From NCBI RefSeq assembly GCF_001718315.1, contig NZ_CP013362.1:1488001-1552000 (forward strand): a stretch of 64,000 nucleotides of DNA. The letters are read 5' to 3'. The position numbers and the translations under genes are program-made. Below the pieces are notes generated by a model that did no database searches, was not told the origin of the DNA, and worked only from the letters and a program-made list of their open reading frames with translations. Shown one piece after another: positions 1 to 10,158 of the stretch. The stretch comes from Burkholderia diffusa (GTDB taxonomy: Bacteria > Pseudomonadota > Gammaproteobacteria > Burkholderiales > Burkholderiaceae). Each line of letters begins with the position of its first letter. The first letter of the stretch is position 1.

Positions 1-390
1 CAGGCCGAGCGTCGCCAGCCGGATCCGATGCAGACGTCGATGGGCTTCATCAGCCGCGAGCCGGTGCTGACCACGCATGGTCAGCTCGATCAGCCGCGTC
101 GCGGTGGCGGTCGACGTGGCGCCCCGGGCCTGCCTGGCCTGAGCGGCTACGGCAGTCTGCCGGTTTCGCCGTCGGGCTACGGCAACCGCTCGGGTGGCGG
201 TCGCGATGTCGATGGCAATCGCGCGTCGTATGGCGCCGGCCCGAAGCGTGAGGGCGCAGGCGGCAAGCGCGGCGGCAAGGGCGGTAACCGCAATCCCAAC
301 GGCAATCGCGCCGAAGGCGCCGGCAATGGCGGCGGCGGTGGCGCGCGCGGCGGCCAGCGTCCGCAGCGCAATCGCTCCCGCGGCCGCTGA
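1..390 (+). CDS. rluB: 23S rRNA pseudouridine synthase RluB, C-terminal end (partial)
   Basis: The reading frame enters from the left edge and ends at TGA 388-390, so only the last 129 residues are present. The visible part is a tail, not the catalytic domain: it starts QAERRQPDPMQTSMG and becomes very rich in Gly, Arg and Asn with several RGG-like triplets. Long basic Gly/Arg tails of this kind are typical of RluB in Burkholderia, and rluB lying just upstream of rimP-nusA-infB supports the call. RluB makes a pseudouridine in helix 89 of 23S rRNA; the tail presumably helps RNA binding. The identification rests on tail composition and gene order because the catalytic core is outside the window. 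Confidence 0.75.
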   Translation, partial: QAERRQPDPMQTSMGFISREPVLTTHGQLDQPRRGGGRRGAPGLPGLSGYGSLPVSPSGYGNRSGGGRDVDGNRASYGAGPKREGAGGKRGGKGGNRNPNGNRAEGAGNGGGGGARGGQRPQRNRSRGR

Positions 391-590
391 GCGTTTCTGG
401 CGGTTGGCGGTGTGAAACCGCCGGTGTGCCGGCAATGTTGGCGCGAATCAGGTTGGGTCGGCACTTCGCCGTGCGTGGCTTGCTTTCGACTGTCTATATC
501 GCGCTGCCGGATTGTGCCGTCTGTTCGGACAGGCCGGTTTCGCATTTTTGGTCGGTAAAGGCGGCCCAGACGCTGCTTTTACCGGCTGGC

Positions 591-619
591 TTGGCGTTTG
601 CGCCAAAAATCGCTATAAT
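591..619 (+). promoter_or_regulatory. Sigma-70 promoter for the rimP-nusA-infB operon
   Basis: TTGGCG at 591-596 and a perfect TATAAT at 614-619 are separated by exactly 17 bp. Transcription should start near 626, giving a leader of roughly 180 nt before rimP. Confidence 0.8.
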
Positions 620-679
620 CGCGGAGTCGCTGGGCGTACGGATTCAATGTGCGGCTCAGGTGCGACCACCAGTAAGAAG

Positions 680-704
680 ATGGGCGTTCCGCCCATTTTT
701 TTTT
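680..704 (+). terminator. Intrinsic terminator / attenuator in the rimP leader
   Basis: ATGGGCG (680-686) and CGCCCAT (690-696) form a 7-bp stem with a 3-nt loop, followed by nine T residues (696-704). It lies downstream of the promoter and upstream of rimP, so it would end most transcripts unless read through. Confidence 0.75.
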
Positions 705-754
705 GCTGAAACGGTTAGGCATCTCGGGTAGCGCTTCCTGCGCCGGCTAAGGCG

Positions 755-788
755 CGCGCCCGCGGGTGAATCGCGAGCGGCGGGCGCG
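755..788 (+). promoter_or_regulatory. Leader hairpin before the rimP ribosome binding site
   Basis: CGCGCCCGC (755-763) pairs perfectly with GCGGGCGCG (780-788). The stem ends a few bases before the GAGAGGAC ribosome binding region of rimP and could influence translation or readthrough. There is no T tract, so it is not a terminator by itself. Confidence 0.5.
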
Positions 789-806
789 AACACCTGAGAG
801 GACACT

Positions 807-1265
807 GTGCAACTGACGGAACTGATAGAAACCACGGTCACCGGGCTCGGCTACGAGCTGGTGGATCTCGAGCGCACCGGGCGCGGCATGCTTTGCATCT
901 ATATCGATCAGCCTGCCGGCATCTCGCTCGAAGATTGCGAAAAGGTCACGCGTCAGCTCCAGCACGTCTTGACGGTCGAAAACATCGATTACGAACGGCT
1001 CGAAGTCTCGTCCCCGGGGCTCGACCGCCCGTTGAAGAAGCTGGCCGACTTCGAGCGCTTCGCCGGCAGCGAAGTTTCCGTGACCTTGAAAAAGCCGCTG
1101 GACGGGCGCAAGACGTACCGGGGCATTCTGCACGCGCCGAATGGCGAAACGATCGGTTTGGAATTTGAGAGGAAGAAGGGCGAGGCAGCCATGCTGGATT
1201 TCACGCTGGCCGATATCGACAAAGCCCGCCTGATTCCGCAAGTTGACTTTAGGAGCCGCAAATAA
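807..1265 (+). CDS. rimP: Ribosome maturation factor RimP
   Basis: A 152-residue protein beginning at GTG 807, preceded by GAGAGGAC. RimP acts in late assembly of the 30S ribosomal subunit. Family hallmarks seen are the N-terminal stretch GYELVDLE, the central segment with [11 protein letters not shown] (around residues 70-80), and a C-terminal SH3-like part ending in [15 protein letters not shown]. Length is normal for the family. The stop codon TAA (1263-1265) shares one base with the nusA start (1265), indicating translational coupling in the rimP-nusA-infB operon. It is the first gene after the structured leader. Confidence 0.97.
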   Translation: MQLTELIETTVTGLGYELVDLERTGRGMLCIYIDQPAGISLEDCEKVTRQLQHVLTVENIDYERLEVSSPGLDRPLKKLADFERFAGSEVSVTLKKPLDGRKTYRGILHAPNGETIGLEFERKKGEAAMLDFTLADIDKARLIPQVDFRSRK

Positions 1266-2740
1266 TGAGTCGCGAAGTGTTGATGCTGGTGGATGCGCTG
1301 GCGCGCGAGAAAAACGTCGACAAGGATGTGGTGCTGGGCGCCCTCGAGGCTGCGCTCGCGTCCGCTTCCAAGAAGCTGTTCGACGAAGGCGCCGAAATCC
1401 GCGTCCATATCGATCGCGAAAGCGGCGAGCACGAAACCTTCCGTCGCTGGCTCGTCGTGCCCGACGAGGCAGGCTTGCAGGAGCCGGATCGCGAGATCCT
1501 GCTGTTCGAAGCGCGTGAGCAGAAGCCCGACATCGAAGTCGGTGAATTCATCGAGGAGCCGGTGCCGTCGATCGAGTTCGGCCGTATCGGCGCGCAGGCC
1601 GCCAAGCAGGTGATCCTGCAGAAGGTGCGCGATGCCGAGCGCGAGCAGATCCTGAACGACTATCTCGAGCGCGGTGAAAAGATCATGACGGGCACGGTGA
1701 AGCGCCTCGACAAGGGCAACTTCATCGTCGAATCGGGCCGTGTCGAAGCGCTGCTGCGCCGCGATCAGCTGATTCCGAAGGAAAACTTGCGCGTGGGTGA
1801 CCGCGTGCGTGCATACATCGCGAAGGTCGACCGCACCGCGCGTGGCCCGCAGATCGAACTCTCGCGCACGGCGCCAGAGTTCCTGATGAAGTTGTTCGAG
1901 ATGGAAGTGCCGGAAATCGAGCAGGGCCTGCTCGAAATCAAGGCGGCCGCTCGCGATCCGGGCGTACGCGCGAAGATCGGCGTGATCGCCTACGACAAGC
2001 GGATCGATCCGATCGGCACCTGCGTCGGCATCCGCGGTTCGCGTGTGCAGGCTGTGCGCAACGAGCTCGGTGGCGAAAACATCGACATCGTGCTATGGTC
2101 CGAGGATCCCGCCCAGTTCGTGATCGGCGCGCTCGCGCCGGCAGCCGTCCAGTCGATCGTCGTCGATGAAGAAAAGCACTCGATGGACGTCGTCGTCGAC
2201 GAGAACGAGCTGGCTGTCGCGATCGGCCGCAGCGGTCAGAACGTTCGCCTTGCCAGCGAGTTGACCGGCTGGCAGATCAACATCATGACGCCGGACGAAT
2301 CCGCCCTGAAGCAGGGTGAAGAACGCGATCGACTGCGTTCGCTGTTCATGGCGCGTCTCGACGTCGACGAAGAAGTTGCCGACATCCTGATCGACGAAGG
2401 CTTCACGAGCCTCGAAGAGATCGCTTACGTGCCGCTCAACGAAATGCTCGAAATCGAGGCGTTCGACGAGGACACCGTGCACGAGCTGCGCAACCGCGCG
2501 CGCGATGCACTGTTGACGATGGCGATCGCGAACGAAGAAAAGGTCGAAAACGCAGCGCTGGATTTGAAGGGCCTCGACGGCGTCACGCCGGAGTTGCTCG
2601 CGAAGCTGGCCGAACACGGCATGCAGACGCGCGACGATCTCGCCGAGCTGGCCGTGGATGAACTGGTCGACATGACCGGGATGGAAGAGGATGCCGCTAA
2701 GGCGTTGATCATGAAAGCACGTGAACACTGGTTCCAGTGA
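1265..2740 (+). CDS. nusA: Transcription termination/antitermination protein NusA
   Basis: A 491-residue NusA. The order of domains is the standard one: N-terminal RNA-polymerase-binding domain (about 1-125, [18 protein letters not shown] start), S1 domain (about 135-205, [15 protein letters not shown]), two KH domains (about 230-350, including GACAPAA-type and [16 protein letters not shown] motifs), and two acidic repeats at the C-terminus (about 365-491). NusA modulates pausing, Rho-independent termination and antitermination, so it may act on the terminator in its own operon leader. It overlaps rimP by one base and lies 91 bp before infB. Confidence 0.98.
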   Translation: MSREVLMLVDALAREKNVDKDVVLGALEAALASASKKLFDEGAEIRVHIDRESGEHETFRRWLVVPDEAGLQEPDREILLFEAREQKPDIEVGEFIEEPVPSIEFGRIGAQAAKQVILQKVRDAEREQILNDYLERGEKIMTGTVKRLDKGNFIVESGRVEALLRRDQLIPKENLRVGDRVRAYIAKVDRTARGPQIELSRTAPEFLMKLFEMEVPEIEQGLLEIKAAARDPGVRAKIGVIAYDKRIDPIGTCVGIRGSRVQAVRNELGGENIDIVLWSEDPAQFVIGALAPAAVQSIVVDEEKHSMDVVVDENELAVAIGRSGQNVRLASELTGWQINIMTPDESALKQGEERDRLRSLFMARLDVDEEVADILIDEGFTSLEEIAYVPLNEMLEIEAFDEDTVHELRNRARDALLTMAIANEEKVENAALDLKGLDGVTPELLAKLAEHGMQTRDDLAELAVDELVDMTGMEEDAAKALIMKAREHWFQ

Positions 2741-2831
2741 GAAATGACCATGGCGCACTGATTTGATGGCGGCCGTATGGCCTGACCCGATGCTAACCGC
2801 AAGGAATCGGTCCTTGCACTAAGAGGAATGA

Positions 2832-5753
2832 ATGGCGAGTAACAACGTAGCCCAATTTGCCGCGGAACTGAAAATGCCTGCTGGTGTGCTGCTCGAACAG
2901 CTGCAGGCAGCGGGCGTCCAGAAAGCGAGTGAAGACGATGCGCTGTCCGAGGCGGACAAGGCGCGTCTGCTCGATCATTTGCGCAAGTCGCACGGCGCAA
3001 CCGACGGCGACAAGCGCAAGATCACGCTGACCCGCAAGCATACGTCGGAGATCAAGCAGTCTGACGCGACGGGCAAGGCTCGCACCATTCAGGTCGAGGT
3101 CCGCAAGAAGCGTACGTTCGTCAAGCGCGACGACGTGGCCGAGGGTGCGGAACAGGGTCAGGCGCAGGTCGCCGAAGCGGATGACGATGCCGATCTGAAG
3201 CGTCGCGAGGAAGAAGCGCGCCGCGAGGCCGAGCTGCTCGAAAAGCAAGCGCAGGAACTGCGCGAGCGCCAGGAGCGTCTCGAGCGCGAGGAAGCCGAGC
3301 GCCGTGCCCGTGAGGAAGCGGCCGAAGCCGAGCGTCGCCGTGCAGAGGAAGAAGCAGCGGCGAAACGCGCCGCGGCCGAAGCCGCAGCGGCACAGCAGGC
3401 TGCGGCCCAGCAGGCCGCCGAGGCTCAGCAGGAAGCTTCCGGTGCGCAGTCCGCACAGGACGAAGCACGCGCGGCCGCCGAACGCGCGGCCCAGCGCGAA
3501 GCGGCGAAGAAGGCCGAGGACGCTGCCCGCGAAGCGGCCGACAAGGCGCGCGCCGAGCAGGAAGAGATCAGCAAGCGTCGCGCGGCGGCCGAGGCCGAAG
3601 CGCGCGCGATCCGCGAAATGATGAACACGCCGCGCAAGGCCGTGGTCAAGGCAGTCGAGCCGCCGAAGCCGGTTGAACCGCCGAAGCCGGCCGAAGCGAA
3701 GGGCACGTTGCACAAGCCGGCGAAGCCGGCGGGTGCAGCCGCGCAGGCACGTCCGGCCGTGAAGAAGCCGGCCGGCGCAGCCCCGGCGGCGACGCAGGCA
3801 CCGGCAGGCGCGGGCGACCGCAACAAGAAGCCGGGCGGCGGCAAGGGCGGCTGGCAGGACGACGCGGCCAAGCGCCGTGGCATCAAGACGCGCGGCGATT
3901 CGAGCGGTGGCGTCGACCGCGGCTGGCGCGGCGGCCCGAAGGGTCGCGGCCGTCACCAGGACAGCGCATCGACGTTCCAGGCGCCGACCGAGCCGATCGT
4001 GCGTGAAGTGCACGTGCCGGAAACCATCTCGGTTGCCGATCTTGCGCACAAGATGTCGATCAAGGCCTCCGAAGTCATCAAGGTGATGATGAAGATGGGC
4101 CAGATGGTCACGATCAACCAAGTGCTGGACCAGGAAACGGCGATGATCGTCGTCGAGGAACTGGGCCACCGCGCGGTCGCTGCGAAGCTGGACGACCCGG
4201 AAGCGCTGCTGGTCGAAGGCGAGACCGGTACCGATGCCGAGCAACTGCCGCGTCCGCCGGTCGTCACCGTGATGGGTCACGTCGACCACGGCAAGACCTC
4301 GCTGCTCGACCACATCCGCCGCGCGAAGGTTGCAGCGGGCGAAGCGGGCGGCATTACGCAGCACATCGGCGCATACCACGTCGAAACGCCGCGCGGTGTC
4401 ATCACGTTCCTCGATACGCCGGGTCACGAGGCGTTCACGGCAATGCGTGCACGCGGCGCGAAGGCAACCGACATCGTGGTGCTGGTGGTGGCGGCCGATG
4501 ACGGCGTGATGCCGCAGACGAAGGAAGCCATCGCTCACGCGAAGGCGGGTGGTGTGCCGATCGTCGTGGCGATCAACAAGATCGACAAGCCGGAAGCGAA
4601 CCCGGACCGCGTCAAGCAGGAGCTGGTCGCGGAAGGTGTCGTGCCGGAAGAATACGGTGGCGATTCGCCGTTCGTGCCGGTGTCGGCGAAGACGGGTGCC
4701 GGTATCGACGACCTGCTCGAAAACGTGCTGCTGCAGGCCGAAGTGCTGGAACTGAAGGCGCCGGTCGAGGCGCCGGCCAAGGGCATCGTGATCGAAGCGA
4801 AGCTGGACAAGGGCAAGGGCCCGGTCGCCACGATCCTGGTGCAGTCCGGTACGCTCAACCGTGGCGACATCGTGTTGGCAGGCACGGCTTACGGCCGCGT
4901 GCGCGCGATGCTCGACGAGAACGGCAAGCCGACGAAGGAAGCCGGCCCGTCGATTCCGGTCGAAATCCAGGGTCTGTCGGAAGTGCCGGGTGCAGGCGAG
5001 GAAGTGATCGTGCTGCCGGACGAGCGCAAGGCGCGCGAAATCGCGCTGTTCCGCCAGGGCAAGTTCCGCGACGTCAAGCTGGCGAAGCAGCAGGCCGCGA
5101 AGCTGGAAAGCATGCTCGAGCAGATGGGCGAAGGCGAAGTGCAGAACCTGCCGCTCATCATCAAGGCGGACGTGCAGGGCTCGCAGGAAGCGCTCGTTCA
5201 GTCGCTGCTCAAGCTGTCGACCGACGAAGTGCGCGTGCAGATCGTGCACAGCGCGGTGGGCGGCATCAGCGAAAACGACGTCAACCTCGCGACGGCATCG
5301 AAGGCGGTCATCATCGGCTTCAACACGCGCGCGGATGCACAGGCACGCAAGCTGGCCGAAGCGAACGGTATCGACATTCGCTACTACAACATCATCTACG
5401 ATGCAGTGGATGAGGTGAAGGCCGCGATGTCGGGCATGCTGGCGCCGGAGAAGCGCGAAGTCGTGACCGGCATGGTCGAGGTGCGCCAGGTGTTCAAGGT
5501 GCCGAAGGTCGGTACGGTTGCCGGCTGTATGGTCACCGACGGTATCGTCAAGCGCTCGTCGTCGGTTCGCGTGCTGCGCAACAACGTCGTGATCTTCACG
5601 GGCGAACTCGAATCGCTGAAGCGCTTCAAGGACGACGTGAAGGAAGTCAAGCAAGGCTTCGAGTGCGGTATGTCGGTGAAGAACTTCAACGACATCATCG
5701 AAGGCGACCAGTTCGAAGTCTTCGAAGTAACCGAAGTCGCACGTACGCTGTAA
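2832..5753 (+). CDS. infB: Translation initiation factor IF-2
   Basis: A 973-residue IF-2 that delivers fMet-tRNA to the 30S subunit. An IF2_N domain at the start ([21 protein letters not shown]) is followed by a long Ala/Glu/Arg-rich, probably helical charged stretch (about 95-260) and a Gly/Lys/Pro-rich linker (to about 370). A second IF2_N copy precedes the GTPase domain, with GHVDHGKT near residue 481, DTPGH near 528 and NKID near 582. Beta-barrel domains and the fMet-tRNA-binding C2 domain finish the protein. The start ATG has AAGAGGA just upstream. Length is at the long end, as usual in beta-proteobacteria with expanded linkers. Confidence 0.98.
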   Translation: MASNNVAQFAAELKMPAGVLLEQLQAAGVQKASEDDALSEADKARLLDHLRKSHGATDGDKRKITLTRKHTSEIKQSDATGKARTIQVEVRKKRTFVKRDDVAEGAEQGQAQVAEADDDADLKRREEEARREAELLEKQAQELRERQERLEREEAERRAREEAAEAERRRAEEEAAAKRAAAEAAAAQQAAAQQAAEAQQEASGAQSAQDEARAAAERAAQREAAKKAEDAAREAADKARAEQEEISKRRAAAEAEARAIREMMNTPRKAVVKAVEPPKPVEPPKPAEAKGTLHKPAKPAGAAAQARPAVKKPAGAAPAATQAPAGAGDRNKKPGGGKGGWQDDAAKRRGIKTRGDSSGGVDRGWRGGPKGRGRHQDSASTFQAPTEPIVREVHVPETISVADLAHKMSIKASEVIKVMMKMGQMVTINQVLDQETAMIVVEELGHRAVAAKLDDPEALLVEGETGTDAEQLPRPPVVTVMGHVDHGKTSLLDHIRRAKVAAGEAGGITQHIGAYHVETPRGVITFLDTPGHEAFTAMRARGAKATDIVVLVVAADDGVMPQTKEAIAHAKAGGVPIVVAINKIDKPEANPDRVKQELVAEGVVPEEYGGDSPFVPVSAKTGAGIDDLLENVLLQAEVLELKAPVEAPAKGIVIEAKLDKGKGPVATILVQSGTLNRGDIVLAGTAYGRVRAMLDENGKPTKEAGPSIPVEIQGLSEVPGAGEEVIVLPDERKAREIALFRQGKFRDVKLAKQQAAKLESMLEQMGEGEVQNLPLIIKADVQGSQEALVQSLLKLSTDEVRVQIVHSAVGGISENDVNLATASKAVIIGFNTRADAQARKLAEANGIDIRYYNIIYDAVDEVKAAMSGMLAPEKREVVTGMVEVRQVFKVPKVGTVAGCMVTDGIVKRSSSVRVLRNNVVIFTGELESLKRFKDDVKEVKQGFECGMSVKNFNDIIEGDQFEVFEVTEVARTL

Positions 5754-5771
5754 TCGTCGCGTATCGGCTCT

Positions 5772-5806
5772 TGGGCGGGGCAGGCTTGGGCCTGTCCCGC
5801 CCATTT
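5772..5806 (+). terminator. Intrinsic terminator-like hairpin between infB and rbfA
   Basis: A 13-bp stem (5772-5784 with 5791-5803, one G-U pair) with a 6-nt loop is followed by TTTT. It lies inside the operon, so it probably reduces rather than abolishes transcription into rbfA-truB. Confidence 0.6.
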
Positions 5807-5865
5807 TCATGGTGGCGTGCCCGCGGCGCGCCGCTTTATCCTGATAAACGGATCACGGATCGATC

Positions 5866-6264
5866 ATGTCCAGGAAACGTACTTCCCCCAATCGCAACGT
5901 TCAGATCGCCGACCAGATTCAGCGCGATCTGTCCGAACTCATCATGCGCGAGGTCAAAGATCCGCGCATCGGCATCGTGACCATCCAGAGCGTGGAACTC
6001 ACGCCGGATTATGCGCACGCGAAGATCTATTTCACGGCGCTCACCGGCGATCCGGACAAGACGCAGGAAGCGTTGAATCATGCGTCGGGTCACCTGCACA
6101 ACCTGCTGTTCAAGCGCCTGCATATCCATACGGTGCCGACGCTGCATTTCCATTACGATCAGACGATCGAGAAGGCCGTGGAAATGTCGCGCCTGATCAA
6201 GGAAGCCAATTCGACGCGCGCGAAGGACGACGACGAAGCCGACGCGCCCGCGAAGGACGAGTGA
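5866..6264 (+). CDS. rbfA: Ribosome-binding factor A
   Basis: A 132-residue RbfA, a KH-fold protein that binds the 30S subunit during 16S rRNA maturation and cold adaptation. It starts [26 protein letters not shown] and contains [30 protein letters not shown] core and the [18 protein letters not shown] helix near the C-terminus, both standard for the family. The last 20 residues are an acidic/basic extension. It lies between infB and truB, the conserved order; truB begins 14 bp after its stop. Confidence 0.96.
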   Translation: MSRKRTSPNRNVQIADQIQRDLSELIMREVKDPRIGIVTIQSVELTPDYAHAKIYFTALTGDPDKTQEALNHASGHLHNLLFKRLHIHTVPTLHFHYDQTIEKAVEMSRLIKEANSTRAKDDDEADAPAKDE

Positions 6265-6278
6265 GCGCGCGCCCCGCC

Positions 6279-7211
6279 ATGACGACTGCAGCTCCCCAGC
6301 GTCCACGTGTGCCCCGGCGCGCGCTGGACGGCGTTCTCCTGCTCGACAAACCGGTCGGCCTGTCGAGCAACGACGCCCTGATTCGCGCGAAGCGTCTGCT
6401 TCTCGCGAAGAAAGCCGGCCACACCGGCACGCTCGATCCGCTGGCCTCGGGCCTGTTGCCGCTGTGCTTCGGCGAGGCGACGAAGTTCTCGCAGGACTTG
6501 CTGGAAGCGGACAAGACCTACGAAGCGACGATGCGTCTCGGCGTGCGCACGACCACCGGAGATGCTGAAGGCGAAGTGCTCGACACGCGTGCCGTCGAAT
6601 GCGACCGGACGGCGGTGGAGGCGGCGCTCGCGCGCTTTATCGGCGAGATCGTGCAAGTGCCGCCGATGTATTCGGCGCTCAAGCGCGATGGCAAGCCGCT
6701 GTACGAATATGCGCGCGCGGGCCAGACCGTCGAACGGGAAGGCCGCAACGTGACGATCCATGCGCTCGACCTGTTGGCCTGCGAATTGCCCGACGTGACG
6801 TTTCGCGTGACCTGCAGCAAGGGCACGTATGTGCGCACGCTGGCGGAGGATATCGGCGAAGCGCTCGGTTGCGGTGCGCATCTGACGATGCTGCGTCGCA
6901 CGGGCGTCGGCGCGCTGACGCTCGAGCATGCGGTGACGCTCGACGCGCTGTCCGACGCCGCCGAGGCGGCGCGCGACGCGTGGCTTCAGCCGGTCGACGC
7001 GCTGCTGTCGACGTTTCCGCTGGTGCGTCTCGACGAAGCTTGCGCGAAGCGGTTCCTGCACGGCCAGCGCCTGCCGCTGTCGGCGCTCGCTTCGATCGAC
7101 GCGGCGGAGGGCGAGCGTGTGCGCGTGTACGACGCGGCGCGGCTGCTCGGTGTGGCGCGCAAGGCCAACGGCGTGCTCGCGCCCGAACGTCTCGTCGTGA
7201 CGGCTGCATGA
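6279..7211 (+). CDS. truB: tRNA pseudouridine(55) synthase TruB
   Basis: A 310-residue pseudouridine synthase that makes psi55 in the T loop of tRNAs. The catalytic motif GHTGTLDPLASGLLPL is at about residues 48-63 with Asp53 as the predicted nucleophile; LDKPVGLSSN and YVRTLAEDIGEALG are further family motifs, and a PUA-like C-terminal domain follows. The frame is open upstream to 5817, but that would overlap all of rbfA. The ATG at 6279 gives the usual N-terminus and a 14-bp gap to rbfA, so it was chosen. Confidence 0.96.
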   Translation: MTTAAPQRPRVPRRALDGVLLLDKPVGLSSNDALIRAKRLLLAKKAGHTGTLDPLASGLLPLCFGEATKFSQDLLEADKTYEATMRLGVRTTTGDAEGEVLDTRAVECDRTAVEAALARFIGEIVQVPPMYSALKRDGKPLYEYARAGQTVEREGRNVTIHALDLLACELPDVTFRVTCSKGTYVRTLAEDIGEALGCGAHLTMLRRTGVGALTLEHAVTLDALSDAAEAARDAWLQPVDALLSTFPLVRLDEACAKRFLHGQRLPLSALASIDAAEGERVRVYDAARLLGVARKANGVLAPERLVVTAA

Positions 7212-7243
7212 TGAGCGGCCCGCAAGCGCCGTCGTCGGAATGA

Positions 7244-7273
7244 AAAAAACCGGTCAGGATCGACCGGTTTTTT
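7244..7273. terminator. Bidirectional terminator between truB and the efflux operon
   Basis: A-run plus CCGGTC (7244-7255) pairs with GACCGG plus a T-run (7262-7273). The A and T tracts on the two sides let it serve both the plus-strand truB operon and the minus-strand efflux operon, which converge here. Confidence 0.85.
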
Positions 7274-7301
7274 TGTTGGCGTGCTCGTTTCAGCGCAACG
7301 C

Positions 7302-8861
7302 TCAGTGTGCAGCCGACGCCGCCGCACCCGCATCGCCGCCGCCCGCGCGTTCGGGCTTCGTGATCCAGATCAGTCCGATCAGTAGCACGAAGATTGCTGC
7401 CGAGATGTAGAACAGGTCGTTCACGCCGAGTTGCGCGGCCTGCTGCGTGGCCATGTTGTTGATGAGGCCATGCGCCTGGTCCTGTGTCAGCCCGAGGTTG
7501 CCCATCTGCGTGACGGCCTGGTTGAACGTCGGGTTGTACGGGTTGGTCTGCTCGACCAGCTGCGCATGGTGGAAGTTGTTCCGATGATCCCACGCGGTCT
7601 GGAAGATCGACGTGCCGATGCCGCCGCACATGATCCGCACGAAGTTCGACAGGCCCGATGCCGCGGGAATGCGATGGCCGGGCAGGCCGGACAGCGTGAT
7701 CGACACGAGCGGAATGAAGAAGCCGGCCATTGCGATGCCCTGCACGAGCGTCGGCAGCGTCAGCGACCACTCGTCGACGCCGGTCGTGTAGCGCGAACGC
7801 ATCCAGAAGCACAGGGCGAACGTCAGGAATGCGGCGGTCGCGATGTAGCGCGGGTCGGTGCGCGGCAGGAACTTGCCGGTCAGCGGCGACAGCAGGATCG
7901 CGAACAGCCCGACGGGCGCCATCACGAGGCCGGCATCGGTTGCCGTGTAGCCGATCTGGGTCTGCAGCCACAGCGGCAGCAGCACGAGATTGCCGAAATA
8001 GAGCCCGTAGCCGACCGCGAGCGCGATCGTGCCTCCCGTGAAGTTGCGCATGCGGAACAGCGACAGGTCGACGACCGGATGTTCGGCGGTCAGCTCCCAG
8101 ATCACGAAGAACGCGAACGAGATGACCGCGATCAACGCGAGCGCGATGATCGTCGTCGACGCGAACCAGTCGAGATCCTTGCCCTTGTCGAGCATGATCT
8201 GCAGCGAGCCGACCCATAACACGAGCAGCGCGAGACCGACGCCGTCGATCGGCGCGCGACGCACCGTCGATTCGCGCGTGCGATAGATCGACCACGTGGC
8301 CAGCGCGGCGGCGATGCCGACGGGGATGTTCACATAGAAGATCCACGGCCACGAATAGTTGTCCGAAATCCAGCCACCGAGGATCGGGCCCGCGACCGGT
8401 GCGATCAGTGTCGTCATCGACCACAGCGCGAGTGCCATCGGCGCTTTCGCGCGCGGGTAGCTCGACAGCAGCAGCGATTGCGACAGCGGAATCATCGGCC
8501 CGGCGACCGCGCCCTGGAGCACGCGCGACGCAAGCAGGAACGGCAGGCTCGGCGCCAGTCCGCACATCCACGACGAGATGACGAACAGGATGATCGACGC
8601 GAGGAACAGGCGAACCTGCCCGAAGCGGTCGGTCAGCCAGCCCGTCAGCGGCACGGAGATCGCGTTCGCGACGGCGAACGACGTGATGACCCACGTACCC
8701 TGATCGGACGATACGCCGAGATCGCCCGAGATGGTTGGGATCGCGACGTTCGCGATGGACGTGTCGAGCACGTTCATGAACACCGCGAGCGATACCGCGA
8801 TCGTTCCGAGCACGAGTTGCCCGCCTTGCAGCGGCGGGTGGGAGACAGGAGCCTGTGCCAT
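7302..8861 (-). CDS. emrB: DHA2-family MFS drug exporter (EmrB-like)
   Basis: A 519-residue membrane protein with about 14 hydrophobic segments, the topology of DHA2 (QacA/EmrB) drug:proton antiporters. Motifs seen include LDTSIANVAIPTISGDLG in TM1, the loop motif GWLTDRFGQVRLF between TM2 and TM3, RVLQGAVAGPMIPLSQ in TM4, and WPWIFYVNIPVG in TM6-7. EmrB pumps work with a membrane-fusion adaptor and an outer-membrane channel, and both genes are directly upstream here (27-bp gap to emrA). The substrate cannot be read from sequence; hydrophobic toxicants are typical. The symbol reflects family membership. Confidence 0.92.
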   Translation of the reverse strand: MAQAPVSHPPLQGGQLVLGTIAVSLAVFMNVLDTSIANVAIPTISGDLGVSSDQGTWVITSFAVANAISVPLTGWLTDRFGQVRLFLASIILFVISSWMCGLAPSLPFLLASRVLQGAVAGPMIPLSQSLLLSSYPRAKAPMALALWSMTTLIAPVAGPILGGWISDNYSWPWIFYVNIPVGIAAALATWSIYRTRESTVRRAPIDGVGLALLVLWVGSLQIMLDKGKDLDWFASTTIIALALIAVISFAFFVIWELTAEHPVVDLSLFRMRNFTGGTIALAVGYGLYFGNLVLLPLWLQTQIGYTATDAGLVMAPVGLFAILLSPLTGKFLPRTDPRYIATAAFLTFALCFWMRSRYTTGVDEWSLTLPTLVQGIAMAGFFIPLVSITLSGLPGHRIPAASGLSNFVRIMCGGIGTSIFQTAWDHRNNFHHAQLVEQTNPYNPTFNQAVTQMGNLGLTQDQAHGLINNMATQQAAQLGVNDLFYISAAIFVLLIGLIWITKPERAGGGDAGAAASAAH

Positions 8862-8888
8862 GTCGGTAATTTTTCGGAGTCGGAGCCG

Positions 8889-10106
8889 TTACATCATCTT
8901 TGCGGTGCCGTTCGACTTCGCCGCAACCGACGCCGGCGCGTTGCCGCCGGCGTTCTCGGCGATGATGCGCGCGATTTCGGCGTCGGCTTCGTCGCCATAT
9001 TTTGCGAACACGTTCGTCTCGTAAACCGTGTTCTGCGCATTGGCCAGCTGATCGCCGCGCTCGTCCTTGATGTCGACGTCGACCTGCATCGACAGGCCGA
9101 TGCGCAGCGGATGCTTCTCGAGATCCTTCGGATCGATCTCGATACGCACCGGCAGGCGCTGCACGACCTTGATCCAGTTGCCTGTCGCGTTCTGCGCCGG
9201 CAGCAGCGAGAACGCCGAACCCGTGCCGGCGGAGAAGCCGACCACCTTGCCGTGGTAGACGGCCGACGAGCCGTAGATGTCGGCGGTCAATTCGACCGGC
9301 TGGCCGATACGCATGTGCTTGAGCTGGACTTCCTTGAAGTTCGCGTCGACCCACACCGCGTTCAGCGGCACGACCGACATCAGCGGGTTGCCCGGCGACA
9401 CGCGCTGGCCGACCTGCACCGAGCGCTTCGCGACATAGCCGGTGACCGGCGCGGGCAGGACGTTACGCGCATTCGCGAGGTACGCGTCGCGAACCTTCGC
9501 TGCCGCGGCCATCACGTTCGGGTGCGACGCGATCGTCGTGTTCGCGGTCAGTGCGCGGTTCGATGCGAGCTGCTGTTGCGCCGCGTCGACCGACGCCTGC
9601 GCGGCGCGTACCGCGTCGCGCGCATGGGAGATTTCTTCCTGTGACACGGCGCCCGTCTGCGCGACGGCCATCCGGCGGCGAAGGTCGTCCTGCGCCTTCG
9701 ACAGATCGGACTGGCGCAGCGCGACTTGCGCGCGATACTGATCGTCGTTGACGAACAGGCCGCGCACCTGGCGTACCGTCTGCGCAAGGTTGGCCTCGGC
9801 CTGCTGCAGCGCGACCTGCGAGTCGGCCGGGTCGAGCACGACCAGCGGATCGCCGGCCTTGACCGTCTGCGTATCGTCGGCCTTCACGGCGATCACGGTA
9901 CCCGTGACCTGCGGCGTGATCTGCACGACGTTGCCGTTCACGTATGCGTCGTCGGTTTCTTCATGGAAGCGTGCGACGAGGAAGTAGTACAGACCGTACG
10001 CGATGGCCGCGATCACGATGACCGCGATCAGCAGCGTCATCATCCGTTTGCGCTTCCCGTTGTTCTGCGGCTGTGCGCTGGCGGCGTTTTGTTGAGGGTC
10101 GCTCAT
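8889..10106 (-). CDS. emrA: EmrA-like membrane-fusion (HlyD-family) efflux adaptor
   Basis: A 405-residue periplasmic adaptor anchored by one N-terminal transmembrane helix (about residues 22-45). After it come the biotinyl-lipoyl-like motif DAYVNGNVVQITPQVTGTV, a long helical hairpin (about 110-220), the second lipoyl half ARNVLPAPVTGYVAKRSVQVGQRV, and a beta-barrel domain with VWVDANFKEVQL. This is the standard EmrA arrangement. It would bridge the MFS pump encoded 27 bp downstream and the outer-membrane protein encoded 52 bp upstream. A ribosome binding site (GGAGAAAA) precedes the ATG. Confidence 0.93.
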   Translation of the reverse strand: MSDPQQNAASAQPQNNGKRKRMMTLLIAVIVIAAIAYGLYYFLVARFHEETDDAYVNGNVVQITPQVTGTVIAVKADDTQTVKAGDPLVVLDPADSQVALQQAEANLAQTVRQVRGLFVNDDQYRAQVALRQSDLSKAQDDLRRRMAVAQTGAVSQEEISHARDAVRAAQASVDAAQQQLASNRALTANTTIASHPNVMAAAAKVRDAYLANARNVLPAPVTGYVAKRSVQVGQRVSPGNPLMSVVPLNAVWVDANFKEVQLKHMRIGQPVELTADIYGSSAVYHGKVVGFSAGTGSAFSLLPAQNATGNWIKVVQRLPVRIEIDPKDLEKHPLRIGLSMQVDVDIKDERGDQLANAQNTVYETNVFAKYGDEADAEIARIIAENAGGNAPASVAAKSNGTAKMM

Positions 10107-10158
10107 GGCGATTTTCTCCGTCCGTTATTTCGAGTGTCTGCGTAGTGGTGGCGCCAGA

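Larger units (their letters stand above)
391..806. other. Intergenic region before rimP with promoter and two hairpins
   Basis: No convincing gene lies between rluB and rimP. The region holds a good sigma-70 promoter (591-619), an intrinsic terminator about 60 bp downstream of its -10 box (680-704), and a GC hairpin (755-788) just before the rimP ribosome binding site. In E. coli a tRNA-fMet gene occupies the equivalent position; no tRNA cloverleaf is visible here. Confidence 0.7.

Noticed and set aside
2793-5810. A 1005-residue open frame on the minus strand opposite infB
   Set aside because: It is the mirror of infB in GC-rich DNA, has a His/Arg/Leu-rich composition without family motifs, and overlaps a certain gene completely.
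5817-6278. N-terminal extension of TruB through rbfA
   Set aside because: The extension overlaps rbfA entirely and is out of keeping with TruB length; the ATG at 6279 begins the conserved protein.
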